64,000 nt of DNA from Isoetes taiwanensis (Eukaryota; Streptophyta; Lycopodiopsida; Isoetales; Isoetaceae), in contig JAJEKV010000010.1 of assembly GCA_021234155.1 (NCBI GenBank), positions 9,774,406 through 9,838,405 on the forward strand, read 5' to 3'. The notes beneath the pieces were generated by a model, which was given only the letters and a program-made list of their open reading frames with translations, did no database searches and was not told where the DNA came from. The position numbers and the translations under genes were made by a program. Shown piece by piece: positions 22,897 through 34,815 of the stretch. How positions within the stretch are numbered: the stretch's first letter is position 1; each line of letters begins with the position of its first letter.

Positions 22897-23095
22897 CTTC
22901 ATGTGCCCCTTACGCACCACACACACAAAAAAAGGGCTTTTGTTGTGAGCCATTGGTTGTTGACCATTGAAAAAAAAGGCTAAAATCAATGGCCCTTAAT
23001 GTGCCCATTATGCACCACACGCACAAAAAAGGGGCTTTTGTTGTGAGCCATTGGTTGTTGACCATTGGAAAAAAAAAGGCTAAAATCAATGGCTC
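22897..23095 (+). repeat. 98-bp tandem duplication
   Basis: Two copies of a unit containing GAGCCATTGGTTGTTGACC (starts at 22,947 and 23,045) and GCACCACACACACAAAAAA. They differ by only a few bases. Confidence 0.9.
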
Positions 23096-23099
23096 AGAA

Positions 23100-24200
23100 A
23101 TGGTGCACTCTAGATGTACGCATTAGTACATCCATTTGAATACATCACGAAATCATAGGAAAACCTTAGTGAAAAGCGTACAAAAACACAAAAAAAAACC
23201 CCTATTATAATGCTACATATTTGACGTCATGTGTTCATGTTTATTTACGCTTCTGCAGCTAGGACGGTCCTGAGGGAAGATAGGATAAATGACATGTCCA
23301 TTCTTCCTCATTGATTCCTTGCCAAGGGATTGGTGTCAGGTGGACGGCCTCTGTCAGCTTGGTTGCCAAAGGGATGAACTCCGGCTTCTGATAGGATAGG
23401 AGCAGCGTAGACGAAGTAGGGGATGTCACAGGTCTAGTGCATGCATCCAATTTCCAAACCATGAAGAGTTATGATGGCTTATGCTGGTGTTGTTTATGTT
23501 TTACTTATGTGGCACTCTATGTGCAATGACAATTATTTGATGTGATGGTATATCTTATGTCAACAGAATGCAATGCTAATAATATCTAACAACACACTTA
23601 CATCAAAATATGTCTCATGAGGCACAACACGCCAGTCAGGCATAGAAAACAAATGCAGCATGTAGTATAAACATGGGCACTATGACAACACTAAGCCCGA
23701 AATCTGCTATGATGAAGATAAATGCTTACAACAAAGCAATAGCACAAGAAAGAACTTGTCACTCCTTGGGAACCACGACGTTAGTCCGGAACCAATCTTC
23801 TCCAACCTAGCAAGCAAAATATATGACAACATTAAATAGCAAACACTCAAACAAAATCTGATGGTTATTCGTTCTACCTGAAGCATTTTGCTACCTGCAT
23901 CTCAACGGCGAACCGAACAAGAGAGAGCATCTTCCAACATGTGCATTAACAAAGCCACGTACACACCACAACTATCTGAATCTCTCTGGCATGGCATCTC
24001 GCTTGTCAGTGAGCTCGGCGCCTCTCTCTCTTTTATACGACCTCATTCTCAAGGTCAACTGGCCATGTTTGCGTGCACTTGGCCGATGAGCAACCCAAAA
24101 TACCTCAGAATGCTTGTTCTTCTGGTGCTTATGTGTACTATTTAGCAACAAACCCATTTAACCCTTTCCACATCTCGAAGATGTGTGAACAAGCCTCATA
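23100..24200. other. Gene-poor stretch left of the large transposon
   Basis: Only short frames without recognisable domains on either strand. Confidence 0.4.
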
Positions 24201-24401
24201 AATGGGTCCTCACATCTTATGGTGTCTCATTTTTAGTGTCTTTTTGTCCACCCAAATTAGCACTATTTTTTAGTATTATGGGAAGAGGGAAATTCAAAAT
24301 TAACGAGAATATCGGGGGGTGGTTGATTCCCCCTTTCTCGAGGGCGAGAGATCTCATTTCTTTGTTTCCATCTATTTTTTATTCAGGCTTCTTGTGATCC
24401 A

Positions 24402-27037
24402 ATGACTAATGACGAAGACAGGAGGCGGAAATGGCCTTTGCAGAAGCAACGGCAAAGAGCAAGCAAGATGAGGCAACAATTGTCAAATAAAAATTTAGAT
24501 TAGAGTATTGAGCCCTCAAAAAAGCAATTGCAACATGCAGCCTCCGTAATCACAAAAATATTTTTGGATTTGACAGGTTCGACGTCTATAGACCAGAAGA
24601 AAGAAGTACGGCATCTAGTGGAGAACAACAAAGTTATGCAGGTTGCAGTGTCTGATAAGGAAAAGATTGTTCATAGTGAAATTGTCGGTAGCATCCAAGA
24701 AACCATACAACATGTGAAAGGAGAGGAGTCCAATGACAAATTAGCAGCAAAAAGGGCAGCATTAGTCATGCCACTTGGGAAGATCAGGCATGGCAGCAGA
24801 AGATTAGCTGCCAAGGCTTTAGGAATTCATCCAAGGGATTGTTCCAGAGCTAAAAAGCATCGTGTTGCAATTAGTAATAAAAACGCATTATGGGCTCTTG
24901 GGGGAAGGAAGAAGAAAAAGGATTCCCTAATGTTACCAATTTCGTTAACGTTGGTGCCACTGTTAGTAATTTTGTCAATGCTAGCGCTAAACTAAATCTG
25001 TAGTTAGTAAAGCCCACCTACCACTATAGATTAGCAATGCTTTTAGCCCAATGTCCTAGCACCGGTTAGTGGTTTGGTTTGCTAAGGGTTATGTTGTAAT
25101 GCTAATGAAATCAGTAATTAGTTCTAAATTGCTATTCATTAGCAGTTGTTTCTCTAGTGGTATGAGCATTAGCATTTACTAAGTAGTTTTCTATTCTTAT
25201 TCTGCAGACATGATTCTTCACTAGTTTCAAGCAAGTCAATCCAGACGTTCAAATTAAGCAGAGAGCCTTCGAGAAATTAAAGCCTTACTTTGTTGTAAAG
25301 CTATCTGAATTCAATACCTGTTGTTGCGTCTATCATGAGAGGATGTCAATGCTAAGGGAAGGGGTGAAGAACATGAGGAAAAATTCCATGGTGTACGCTG
25401 CAGATTGCACCTGTAAGTGCAAGATATGTGACCACAAGGCAAGCCAAGTAGGGTGCAATGCAGCAAGACATGTTTGGCAGTCTAACAGTGACATGTGGAG
25501 AAGCATGGTTTGCCCAAAGCCTGAAGGTGAGGAGTGGCACAATGAAGCATGCTTGTTAGGAACCTGCAGCAAATGTGGTGTGGACAAAATGGAAAGGTGT
25601 CCAAAAGAAGAAACAAAGGACAGTACCTAAAAAATCACTTGGGAGAACATAGATTATATTGTTAATTGGTAAGGATAAAAATGGCAAAACCCAAAAAAGA
25701 ATTGAGCATCAATATTTACAGACTTCACCCAATATTTTGATGGAAACCTTCAGATCTAAAGCAAAGGGAGTTAGTGACACATAATTTCAGGTATAAATGG
25801 CAGCAAGCCATGTTTAGACAACTACTGAACAGGTTTGCTGATGATACTATTGTATCAGTGCTTGACTTTGCAGAGAATTACTCTTTCAAGGAGCAGAATG
25901 AAGTCCAGTCCAAGCATTGGCATAATGAGCAGATCACTATTCTTGTGCACCTCACATATAGAAGGGATCCAGAGACACAAGAAATGATCAAGGAAGAACA
26001 TTTTTATACATCAGATGACAGAAAACATCATTCTTTGTTTGTGCAACATTCCTTTGTCTTATACAATCATTGGATGCAAGGGAAGGAAATCACTTTGAAG
26101 AAGCATTATGTCTTCTCAGATGGTGCAGCCTCACAATTCAAAGGTAAAAAATCATTTTACTTTGATGCTAGATTCAAGTCTTTAACAGGTTTAGACATGA
26201 TGTGGAACTTTTGGTGCTCTGGCCATGGAAACGGAGAACATGATGGTGCAGGAGCAGTAAGAAAGAGGGCTTTGAGAGTAACATAGTTGAAGGGCAGCAA
26301 GATGACCAATGCACACGAGGTGGTGGAATGACTAAAGCAGTACATGTCAACAGCAGCACCCACAACATATAAAAAGAAGATTCGAACTATAAGGATAAAT
26401 TTTTGGGAGGTTGAAGTAGGACAAGTGGATAGAAAAAAATCAGTGGGAAGCACGTCTTATTGAAGGATCTAGAAACCTTCATTGTTTGCATGGGTGCTCA
26501 AATTACATGACACATTTACAGGTCAGAAACCTCTCTTGTTTTTGCACAGATTGTTTAGATTTGAATTGGGAATCTTGCCCTAGTGCATCATATACTAAGA
26601 AGTTTGAACTAGTTATGGTACAGCCCATCAGAGCTATTATTGAAGAAGAAGTACATGATGAAGGAGAAGAAGCATATATTGGCAGCGCTGACTTATGTAG
26701 CATGCAAGTATCTATAGGTGATGTATTTGCAGTGATCGCTCCAAATAACAATCACGAGAATGTGAAATTCTACCTTATCCTATGTATGAAAGCTAAGTAC
26801 TTGGTGTTAGAAGACTTTGTAAATATGCAAGGGCAGAAGTCTATGAAAGGGGATGAGGTCATAGAAGGGACGTACTATGAGAAGTTGGTGAATTGTAAAT
26901 CCAGCTACATGTTTTGTAGAGGAAATAAAGCAACTGTTTATGCTACTCAAGTTGCAAAGAACAAAGACAGGTTGGTTCAAGCAAAGCACGTTGTTAAGCG
27001 GGGAGTGGTTTACACTCTAAGTGCCAAAGAAGAATAA
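24402..27037 (+). pseudogene. Decayed DDE-like transposase gene in exons
   Basis: Pieces in order: an Arg/Lys-rich start at 24,402 (MTNDEDRRRKWPLQ...), an in-frame TAG near 24,501, then a 24,528-24,995 segment with a helix-turn-helix-like stretch RRLAAKALGIHPRD. After an intron-like gap, 25,210-25,629 carries a Cys/His cluster (NTCCCVYH, CTCKCKICDH, CSKCG). Then 25,765-26,286 carries DFAENY, SDGAASQFKG and GHGNGEHDGAG, which I read as the D, D and E/D strands of an RNase H-like fold. Two more stops follow near 26,284 and 26,330. A C-terminal part (26,486-27,037) has CFCTDCLDL and a GDVFAVIAPNN segment. Similar uncharacterised proteins with SDGxxSQFK and HGxGExDG motifs occur in other eukaryotes, from memory. 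Several stops make this copy inactive unless spliced out. Confidence 0.6.
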
Positions 27038-27264
27038 GATATTCTAGAGAGGCTTCCCACATTGTTGGAATAGTGGAAAGAGCAATTGTGTAAAGGGTAG
27101 TGTATCAGTACTTATGCTTCTGCTTATGACTACTTTTATTAATATAAAGAAGTTTCCGTATTTTGCATTCTCATTTTTGACGCTTCAGTTCCAGAATTTT
27201 ATACTCGAGTGTTGATTGAATTCCAAAATTTCATATTTTTTCAATTGCTGGTATTTCATACTAT

Positions 27265-27570
27265 TTTAAATTGCTGGTGTACAGACAGGGCACTAAGGCC
27301 AATTTACAAGGTAAAACATCTAAGTACAAGGTATAACAAAACCAATTTACAAGGTACAATTTAAAACATCTAAGTACAAAAGAATTACAAAAAGGCACAA
27401 GGCCATCATATTCATTAAACAAGGCGCTAAGGCCTAGATTACACAAGGCACAAGGCCATTACATTCAAAAGGCACATGGCCTGGATTATACAAAAGGCAC
27501 AAGGCCTGGATTAAACAGAAGGCACAAGGCCTAGAGCAGTTGTATTCCACAAATTTACAAAGGCACAAAA
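27265..27570 (+). repeat. Minisatellite of AAGGCACAAGGCC units
   Basis: About ten irregular units of AAGGCACAAGGCCTGGATTA and related AATTTACAAGGTA forms, with no coding sense. It lies between the convergent genes of the large element. Confidence 0.85.
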
Positions 27571-27722
27571 GGCTTGTTTCAACAAAGCTTGTAGACAAAA
27601 AAAAGATAAGCTTCAAAAAAAAAAAAGGGTCCTCAGCTCTTCACGCCTAATCTGTATGAGTAATTCAGAAAGTTAGAAAGCTGTAACATGTAATACAAAG
27701 TAGAAACTGAAAAGCAGATACT

Positions 27723-28152
27723 TACTCTCAAGCCAATTCTGAAAATTTAAAAATTCTTCAGCTTCCACCGGGTCTTCTGCCTCATCTTCACTGGATCCCA
27801 AAAAAGCGTTTGTTGCCTCATCTTCGTCGGATTCGGCTTTTTGCAGATAGTCCCTCCACATTTCCCTGGAAAGAGCTTCACAAGAATCCAGTTCTGTACT
27901 GGTTTCAGAAGACAAGCTTGTTTTGGTTTCAAAAGACAAGCTGGTGGAATCAGAGGGTTTGGAATCGGAGCTTTCTTCTTGCTGGCTTGGTTTGGACAAT
28001 TCCAGGTCTTCTTCACGATCTTCGTGCACTCCATGAGTAGGCCACGAAGCTATCCCATATCGCGCGAAAAGCTCTGGCAAGGAAAGGGAAATTAGAGCTC
28101 GGCGTTTGGCAGGGGCAGGGAAGGCAGAGCAGGAGTGGCAGCATTTCGGCAT
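27723..28152 (-). CDS. Unrecognised acidic protein, possible first exon
   Basis: An open frame of about 143 codons from an ATG at 28,152, with a Cys/Ser-rich front (MPKCCHSCSAFPAP). A long acidic Ser/Glu/Asp-rich region follows, with repeats of TSLSSETSTEL and SSEDEAEDPVEAEEF type. A GTAAGT donor follows the last Glu codon near 27,724, so this may be the first exon of a longer gene, but no downstream exon was found. It lies between the two convergent genes of the large element, and could be a third element gene or a captured exon. No function is proposed. Confidence 0.35.
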
Positions 28153-28199
28153 TCTGTTGGGAGAATTGGACGAGATGCTTCTCCCTCACAACCATATAA

Positions 28200-29325
28200 T
28201 TACGAAGTGAAATGCAATTACCTTGAAATGACCATAATTTTATTTTCTAAAACATTTAGAAAAGAAAAAAAAAAAGACTATCTACCTTGAAATGGCCATT
28301 ATCTTTTTTTTTTTACATCAATCATCTTATGTTGGCTTGGCATTTGTTTGGTAATTGTAACTGTAATTAGTTAGTGTAAATTGCAATTGCCTTAAGGTCC
28401 CATTTTAAATAGAATTTGTTAGTGTAAATTGAAGTTGTAACAACAAGTCAAATTTTGGTCAATGAAAGTCAAACTTTTGTTTAGAAGTGATTCACACTTG
28501 TTGACTTGAAAATTGTTGACTTACGCTTTACCAAATATGGTGTAGACAATATGCCTTAACATAATGCATAGAATAGCGTAAGTCAAAATTTGGTAATTGT
28601 TGATTTGACAACATGGAGCATTATTGTTGCAATATGTTATTGTTGTCTTACCAAACATGTTGTAGACTAGACATTGAATGCATGTAGGATATTTAAGCCC
28701 AATAGGCATTTGTGTTGATTTGGCATTTGTTGATTTGGTAATTGTTGATTTGGCAACATGTGGACATTGAATACATGCGGGATATTTGAGCCCATTATAA
28801 AAAAAAGGTGGACGAGGATTACATTTTGAAAGGTCAGGACACTATGGCCTGTACTGAAGATTTACAAGCTAGAGAGCCATAACTTTTCATCATCTAATCT
28901 CTATCCACACTCTTCAATAAAACAACAAAAAACTATTTATATATATGCACGAATTTTGTAATATATGCATGTGGGATATTGCTAACTTTGTGTTAGGTTT
29001 CTGCTAAGTATTTCTGCTAAGTATTAGGGGGTTGCTCTTTTGATCATACTAATTTCAAAAATGCACAAGACCTTTGTACATACGCAATTACATTCACTTC
29101 TGGAACTAGCTTGTGATCAAAGCATGTGGGATATTTGAGCCATTATAACGGAAACTGCATACAAGAGAATTAGAAGTTCTTTAGACGTTTGTGGTGTTGA
29201 TAAACACCAAATTACAATAAAAAGGAATCTTATATTAAAAAACATACAACAGTTTAGGACAAGTCCATGGTCTTTAGTACCTCCAAAACGTTTTTGCTCT
29301 TTTCATCATACTGATGCACAGACCT
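28200..29325. other. No gene; TTGATTTGG-type short repeats
   Basis: AT-rich DNA with repeated GTTGATTTGGCA/GTTGATTTGGTA and GCATGTGGGATATTTGAGCC motifs (28,330-29,150). No supported coding. Confidence 0.5.
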
Positions 29326-32300
29326 CTATACATAAGCAATTACGTTCACTTCTGTTATTAGCTTCTCCAAGTAAGGTACCATAGTCTTTAACAGGTAATC
29401 ACCGTCATTTATATCAGGCATGAAGGACCTTGGTGTGATGCAGGAATCTGCATTATTCTTAAAATTCACGTACCTGTAAGGATCAATCAGCAAAGTTGTT
29501 CTCATGCTAAATTCAGGACATTTCTCATAAACATTTGTCAGTTTTTTGATGTGACAAGAAGTTCCTTTATTCATTTTCAAAGGATGCACCATCCATTTGA
29601 AAAGAAACTTATCCACTTTATCCACTAAGGCCGGAGGAATGAAAGACCTCAGGCATCTGATCACTGAATGATTGGAAGACCATATACCAACAGCAAAGTG
29701 TTCGGTGACGAAATGCATGAATTGCATTGCCCCTAGCCTGACAGCAAGAACCACTTTTCTCGATAGAAGAAGTTGGACACCTTCCACCACATCAGATACT
29801 GCTTTAGCCTTCTTGAAAACCTTGTACAGGAAGTCCTCTGGCTCAATAACCAAAGCTTCTTGCCAACAACACTAGCACTGTGCAGTGACAACTATTAGAG
29901 AAATTATAGCAGTACAACAGGCAGAAAGAAACACACTAGAATCACCCTAGTTTCTTAGTTATTGATTTGGATGGAGCTTGTTTGCTGGAGGAAAACTGCT
30001 TGGAATTATTCTTAGAAGGAGATTCTCCAACTGATGCCAAATCAGTTTCTTCCTCTATGATTGTTTTCACCACAATATCAGCACGTTTGTCCAATTTGGA
30101 AATATAATCATCTATATTCTTCACATGGAATAAATTACTACTCCTATATTTTAGTGTAGCCAAAATAGATTTAGCTAAACTACCTTCAAATTAGGGCTAG
30201 AAGTTTCTAACATTTGGCTAAACTAAATGGTTTATCTCCATCACTGTTTCTTGCTTTTGGCTAAACTTTCACAAAATGGAAAGGCAAATATTAGCCATCA
30301 CGCTATAGTAATTTAAAAAAAATCCAAGCATTTTGGCAAAGACATTGAATCTATTGTAAAATACATAAATCAAGACACAAACATACATGAACATATTCAA
30401 AAATCTAGAAAAAAGGGGGCTACATTGTTCCTTTTCCTTTAATGCTTTAACTTTGTACTTGGAACAAGAAAGAAAGTGGGGAAAAAAAAAGAAAATATAA
30501 ACCTATATTTGAAAATTCTTAAAGTTAGTACATACATTAGTGTTGAATTTCGGGCTAATTTTTAAAAGCCCATTCTATCTTAGGTTTAGCTAATCGATGT
30601 CCTGATGGATATGTCTGGAGGTAAAGGTTTGGCTATTCAACCTAAAAACTCACTTGGGCGGCAAAAAAATTGGGCTAATTTTTTTTTTTTGGGCATTTTT
30701 TCCATTTACTTTAGCCATTTTTCTTGGCAAAATTGCTACAAAATAGCCATTTGGCTAACCTTAGCCGTTATTTTATTCCATGTCTTCAACGCTGCTTCAC
30801 ATTCTTCATCTATTAATTGCACAGCATTGTCTTCAAATCTGTTAGAAATGTCAATTATAGACTTTGAAATATCCAAACTTGAGCCTACATCATTCAAATT
30901 ATCAAACTAAATAAGTACTTATAGAAGAAAAATCTAAAGTAGTTATACTTCACAAGAATAACTTACTTTTCAGTCTTTTACAGCATTGTCTCTCTTCAAG
31001 GTTGGGCTTGTGGAAGATAATAAAGTGCAATCTTCAATGGATTGCATAATTATATCAGGCTCCTCCAAGTCAGCAGTATGCATAATGATGGATCTTGACT
31101 CTTTTCAATGGACTGCACTGCACTGTAATTAGAGCAGATTCCATTGCAGATCTGGAAGTCCAATGGACCTGAACCAATTATGAGACATCTGGCTCTCAAA
31201 AGAGGGACAAGTTGATCTCTTTGAGAAACACATGTAAGCGCAAATTGGATGAAAACTGTGCATGCAATGTGCAACAATGGCTAAGACACAAAGTGGGTCA
31301 TAGGCATATGTACAGTCAAATGCTATGGTAGACCATTTTGGATGCTCCAAAAATGGAAGGTTGAGTAGCAGTCCAGATATCTTACTTAGAGATGAAGCTA
31401 TTTCTTTCAACTTCTCCAGCCTTGGTTGGAGTCCATGTTCTTCATCTTCTGCCTATTAAAAAATAAAAAGAATGACGAACGCAAAAAGAAAACGTATTGA
31501 GCCCTATGTAATTGCAAAGATCCTAGAATGGGACTCGCATGAAACCAACAAACCGCCACTTAGACTTGCTTCTCATTCATCTCAGCAGATTTTCTACAAT
31601 GGTGGATAGTGGGTAGCCGCACACATGCGAACTACCCATAAAAAATAAAGGGAAAATCCAATTATATCATTTGGACCCCAACAAAATACAATGCTAATAG
31701 AGACTGGGCTAGTGTACCTGCCGAAAGCTTATCACCGGGATTAAAAAATCCCGCCCTTTCGGGTTTTCGAGAAAAAACCCTAGTGATAAGCCTTCGGCAA
31801 GGGGCTTGGACAAACGGAAGGCATAAAAATCGCTCCCAAAATCCACGAATGGAAAAGTCGAAACAGATGCCGCTCGCTAACCTGCTCCCAGAGTGGAGGG
31901 GCTGATTACGCGGGTGCCACGCGATAAAAATACAATAACAAAGAAGGGGGGGAGGGTGGGTTCAAAGAGAATAAGGTATCACTGGCCGAGAGAAGAGGAA
32001 GCGCCCGATGAGAAGTCGGGCGTAAACGCCGCCAAAATAGCTTAACTCCCAACTGAATGGGCATGCGCGCCCATGCATGCATGTAAATATACATGCTCGT
32101 CCCATTCTAGAATGGCGATCCGATGTCTCGGATCGATGGGATTCTAGAATGGGACTCGCATGAAACCAACAAACCACCCGAATACTAAAGGACTTCCTTA
32201 ACAAACTAGGATCGAGGACGAAGATCACAGGATGAAGGCTAAAGGCCGAAAAGGACAGCAAGAAAGAAACGCCAAATTGGCCAAACCAGGCAGGAAGAAG

Positions 32301-33216
32301 CCCCTCCCCTGCCTGGAAACAAATCAATAAGAATAAGGTACTGCTGAGAGAGAAGAGGAAGCGCCGATGAGAAGTCGAAGCAGAAACGCGCCTAAAATAG
32401 CGAACTCCCAACCAGAATGGGCATGCGCCGTCCGCATGCATGCAAAACATGCATGCTCGTCCCATTCTAGAATGGCGATCCGATGTCTCGGATCGATGGG
32501 ATCATTAGCAATTACCCCTTTGTGAATTTTCTCCACACTCTTGTATGCTATTGTTTGGAAACCAGCATTGACGACAAGAATATAATGACACTGGAGTGCT
32601 CACACCTGGCCCTTGCTGCTTCAATTTGTTGTTTTGCAGCATCCACCTCGTAACTATACTTCTTCCACAACTTCCCTTTTTCCTTCATTTCACTGCCTGC
32701 ACTTTTAACTCTAATATCCAAGTCATCCTTCTGCTTATCTAACTCAGCAATCAAGGAGTTGATGACAGAATAGTCCACTACACAATCAACAACGTTTGTA
32801 TGAGGAAACAAGGACTCATACTCATCTTCTTTCTCAACCTTTGTTGTAACACTTTTCTTCGTTTTAACTACAAATGACTGCCAGTTAATCTTTTGTCCTC
32901 TCACATGCAAAGTGAATGCCCGTGCAAAAAACTTCCCAATCTCTCCAACACAATAATGACTTCTTTGGTAACATCTTCTGTAGATGTTCATAAACTGATC
33001 CACAAATAGTGGATTCATTCGACTAGACTTATAAATTTTCTTGGTACCCACCAGTTTTACACAGCAAAATATTTTGCTTAGCTCATCTTCAGCCACGTCT
33101 GCCTTTCTTACATCTGAAGAGGTCATGCCCTCAGAAGGCAACACAGGTGTGTCAAACATCCTCCTTGCTTCCTCTTCGTCTATGGTCACCTTAGGTTGAG
33201 TTTTCTTTGTTGCCAT
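29326..33216 (-). CDS. Multi-exon gene: coiled-coil front, FCP1/NIF-like end
   Basis: The first exon starts with an ATG at 33,216 and runs to a GT donor near 32,606. It ends in a helical, Lys/Glu-rich stretch likely to form a coiled coil. Later coding pieces are an exon around KSVEKIHKG (about 32,520-32,555), AEDEEHGLQPRLEKLKEIAS (from 31,453), two short exons near 31,000 and 30,770-30,910, SNLFHVKNIDDYISKLD (30,163-29,942), and a last 175-codon exon ending in TAA-region 29,326. The last exon reads HFAVGIWSS and later LLIDPYRYV, then YLEKLITEVNVIAYV. This matches the back half of FCP1/NLI-interacting-factor (HAD) phosphatase domains. The catalytic DxDxT motif is not seen, so phosphatase activity is doubtful. 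Exon borders are approximate. Hairpin element B sits in an intron. Confidence 0.5.
30150..30775. mobile_element. AT-rich MITE-like insertion in an intron
   Basis: A block of TTGGCTAA/TTAGCCAAA words lies between two minus-strand exons. The edges read GTAGCCAAAATAGATTTAGC on the left and, on the other strand, GGTTAGCCAAATGGCTATTT on the right, a loose inverted pair. It has no open frame. A similar TTTGGCTAATTTTT word occurs near 43,195. Confidence 0.4.
31522..32502 (+). mobile_element. Hairpin-ended element, copy B
   Basis: Same two-module order as copy A (3.3-4.4 kb), with long stretches of matching sequence: GACTCGCATGAAACCAACAA leaders at about 31,532 and 32,153, the same GCTTATCAC...GTGATAAGC stem near 31,727-31,787, and the same CCAGGCAGGAAGAAGCCCC segment near 32,287. 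The central junction forms a long hairpin: CCCATTCTAGAAT (32,101-32,113) pairs with 32,141-32,153, and CGATCCGA (32,116-32,123) pairs with TCGGATCG (32,128-32,135). The right end (32,461-32,500) repeats the left arm and inner hairpin. It is non-coding, and is inserted in an intron of the minus-strand gene. No clear target duplication was found. Confidence 0.7.
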
Positions 33217-33219
33217 TCT

Positions 33220-34030
33220 ATCCCTGCACCAGCTTTGAAATTATATATCAGTGGAAGTTCTTCATTGTGTCTGCAAGAAACTAAACCATCCAAATCATAG
33301 CACTAAGTATCCTGAATAGTACTAATTTTAAGAGCTTAGCAATGAACTGCTACTTTTTCCAAATAATTACTAATTGTCATCAACACCAATTAACTTGAGC
33401 CGTCTGCAAAGTAGCGAATGATTAGCATGTCATGCTAAATAGCAGCTAACTCTTTCTAACTTAGCACTGAACTTCATCTTCTTAGCAACCGCTGCTAATA
33501 ACAATTTGAGGCTGCAAGTGTAGCACTAAATTTGCATTGTTAATGTAACCTGCTACTTAGCAAATGTTGCCTGCAAACATAGAACCAAATCACTAACTCG
33601 TACACATCACATACTAACTTGCAAATACTGCTTGTGAAACAAAGTACCAATATAACCTGTTAGCATAATTTGCCAACTGACAGCTGTTGCCTACAAACAT
33701 AGTACCAAATGCTTAAGTCATTAGCATCAACTACTGAACTTGCACGACCAAATATTACTGCGCTGTACTTAAGGTTGATGCCAAGCCCAAAAAATTATAG
33801 CTTGAAATATCACACTAATAAAGAGATGAATCAAAGCGAGATGGAATGCAATCCTCCGCACCTGCTATATAACCTTTGTCCTCAATATAGAAGCATGAAA
33901 TATAATAGAATGCAACCATTTCCACATTATTTACCATTCTGAAGATTTGTCAACAAAGATTATATGCTTACCACTGGAACAACTTTTCTTGAGTCTGAAA
34001 AATTGTTCAGATGAGCAATTTGATCCGAGC
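33220..34030. other. Upstream/5' region of the minus-strand gene
   Basis: No coding sequence was recognised. Short words such as TGCAAACATAGTACCAAAT and GCTACTTAGCA recur. Similar TTAGCAxxxxCTAA-type words occur in the intron of the plus-strand gene (25,000-25,200), which fits a shared origin of both gene starts. Confidence 0.35.
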
Positions 34031-34035
34031 TCTTC

Positions 34036-34350
34036 ACCAAGCAGGGTAATGGGATCTCAACTGGGGCTTTTCTTGAATATAATGACTGTCAATCGATTGT
34101 TTAGAATGGTACAAATAACCGAATTCGATAATTACTGCTGTGGAAGCGACACAGTCACATCAATTTAATCCTGTCAGTTGACCAAGCAGGGTAATGGGAT
34201 CTCGATTGGGGCTTTTGTTGAATTTAATGACTGGAAATTGATTATTTAGAATGGTACAAATAATCGAGTTCGATAATTACTGCTGTAGGAGTAGTACAGT
34301 CACAGCAATTTGATCCGGCCAGTTAACCAAGCAGGGTACGGGGATCTCGA
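34036..34350 (+). repeat. 145-bp tandem repeat near the right end of the large element
   Basis: ACCAAGCAGGGTAATGGGAT starts at 34,036 and 34,181, and a variant at 34,326, exactly 145 bp apart each time. Two full units and a partial third are present, differing by scattered substitutions. Subterminal arrays like this are common in DNA transposons. Confidence 0.9.
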
Positions 34351-34815
34351 TGGGGAGTAGCTATCCGATCCAAGAAACTTCAAGAAAGAAGAAACGGAAG
34401 AAAGGTTCGACAGTTTAGGATCTCATGGGCAGGATTTAGTGCTAAAATAAAATTTAAAAATTCAGTTACACCCCGTTAATTAGTGCTATTATTTAGGGCA
34501 AAAAATGGCGTCATTTATGCCACCGTAGCATGCGAGGACCCAAACATAAAACCACCTATCCTCTGATCTGATTGGCAACCCGGGGATAGTTGTCAACAAC
34601 CGTCTGATTCTTCAACATATAAACCTGAGACCTAAGTCTATGTACCTAACATTATATTATGCTAAAATTATATGCATGACAAATGCTAAAACCCTAGGTA
34701 CACGACACTCAGCCATCTGGCACAAAGATCCTAATCTGTGGTGTGTGTGGTGGTGGTGGCATGATGCCCTTGGCCTCTCGAGGCACACCCTCTCTGTCCA
34801 TACCTAAGGTAAGAC

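Larger units (their letters stand above)
24203..34542. mobile_element. Probable 10.3-kb DNA transposon with two convergent genes
   Basis: The left end begins TGGGTCCTCACATCTTATGG and the right end, read on the other strand, begins TGGGTCCTCGCATGCTACGG. About 19 of the first 24 bases agree, with weaker similarity further in (a T-run with TTTTTTGCCC, then AGCACTA). The 8 bases outside the left end are CTCATAAA and outside the right end AACATAAA, 6 of 8 matching, consistent with an aged 8-bp target duplication. Each end leads directly into the 5' side of a gene, so transcription converges on the middle. Hairpin element copy B, an AT-rich MITE-like block and a 145-bp tandem repeat lie inside. The superfamily is not assigned. 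Confidence 0.55.

Noticed and set aside
32097-32170. Hammerhead ribozyme at the hairpin-element junction (GACTCGCATGAAACC resembles part of the core)
   Set aside because: The CUGAUGA core and a GUC cleavage site in the right arrangement are missing; only a GAAAC-like piece fits.
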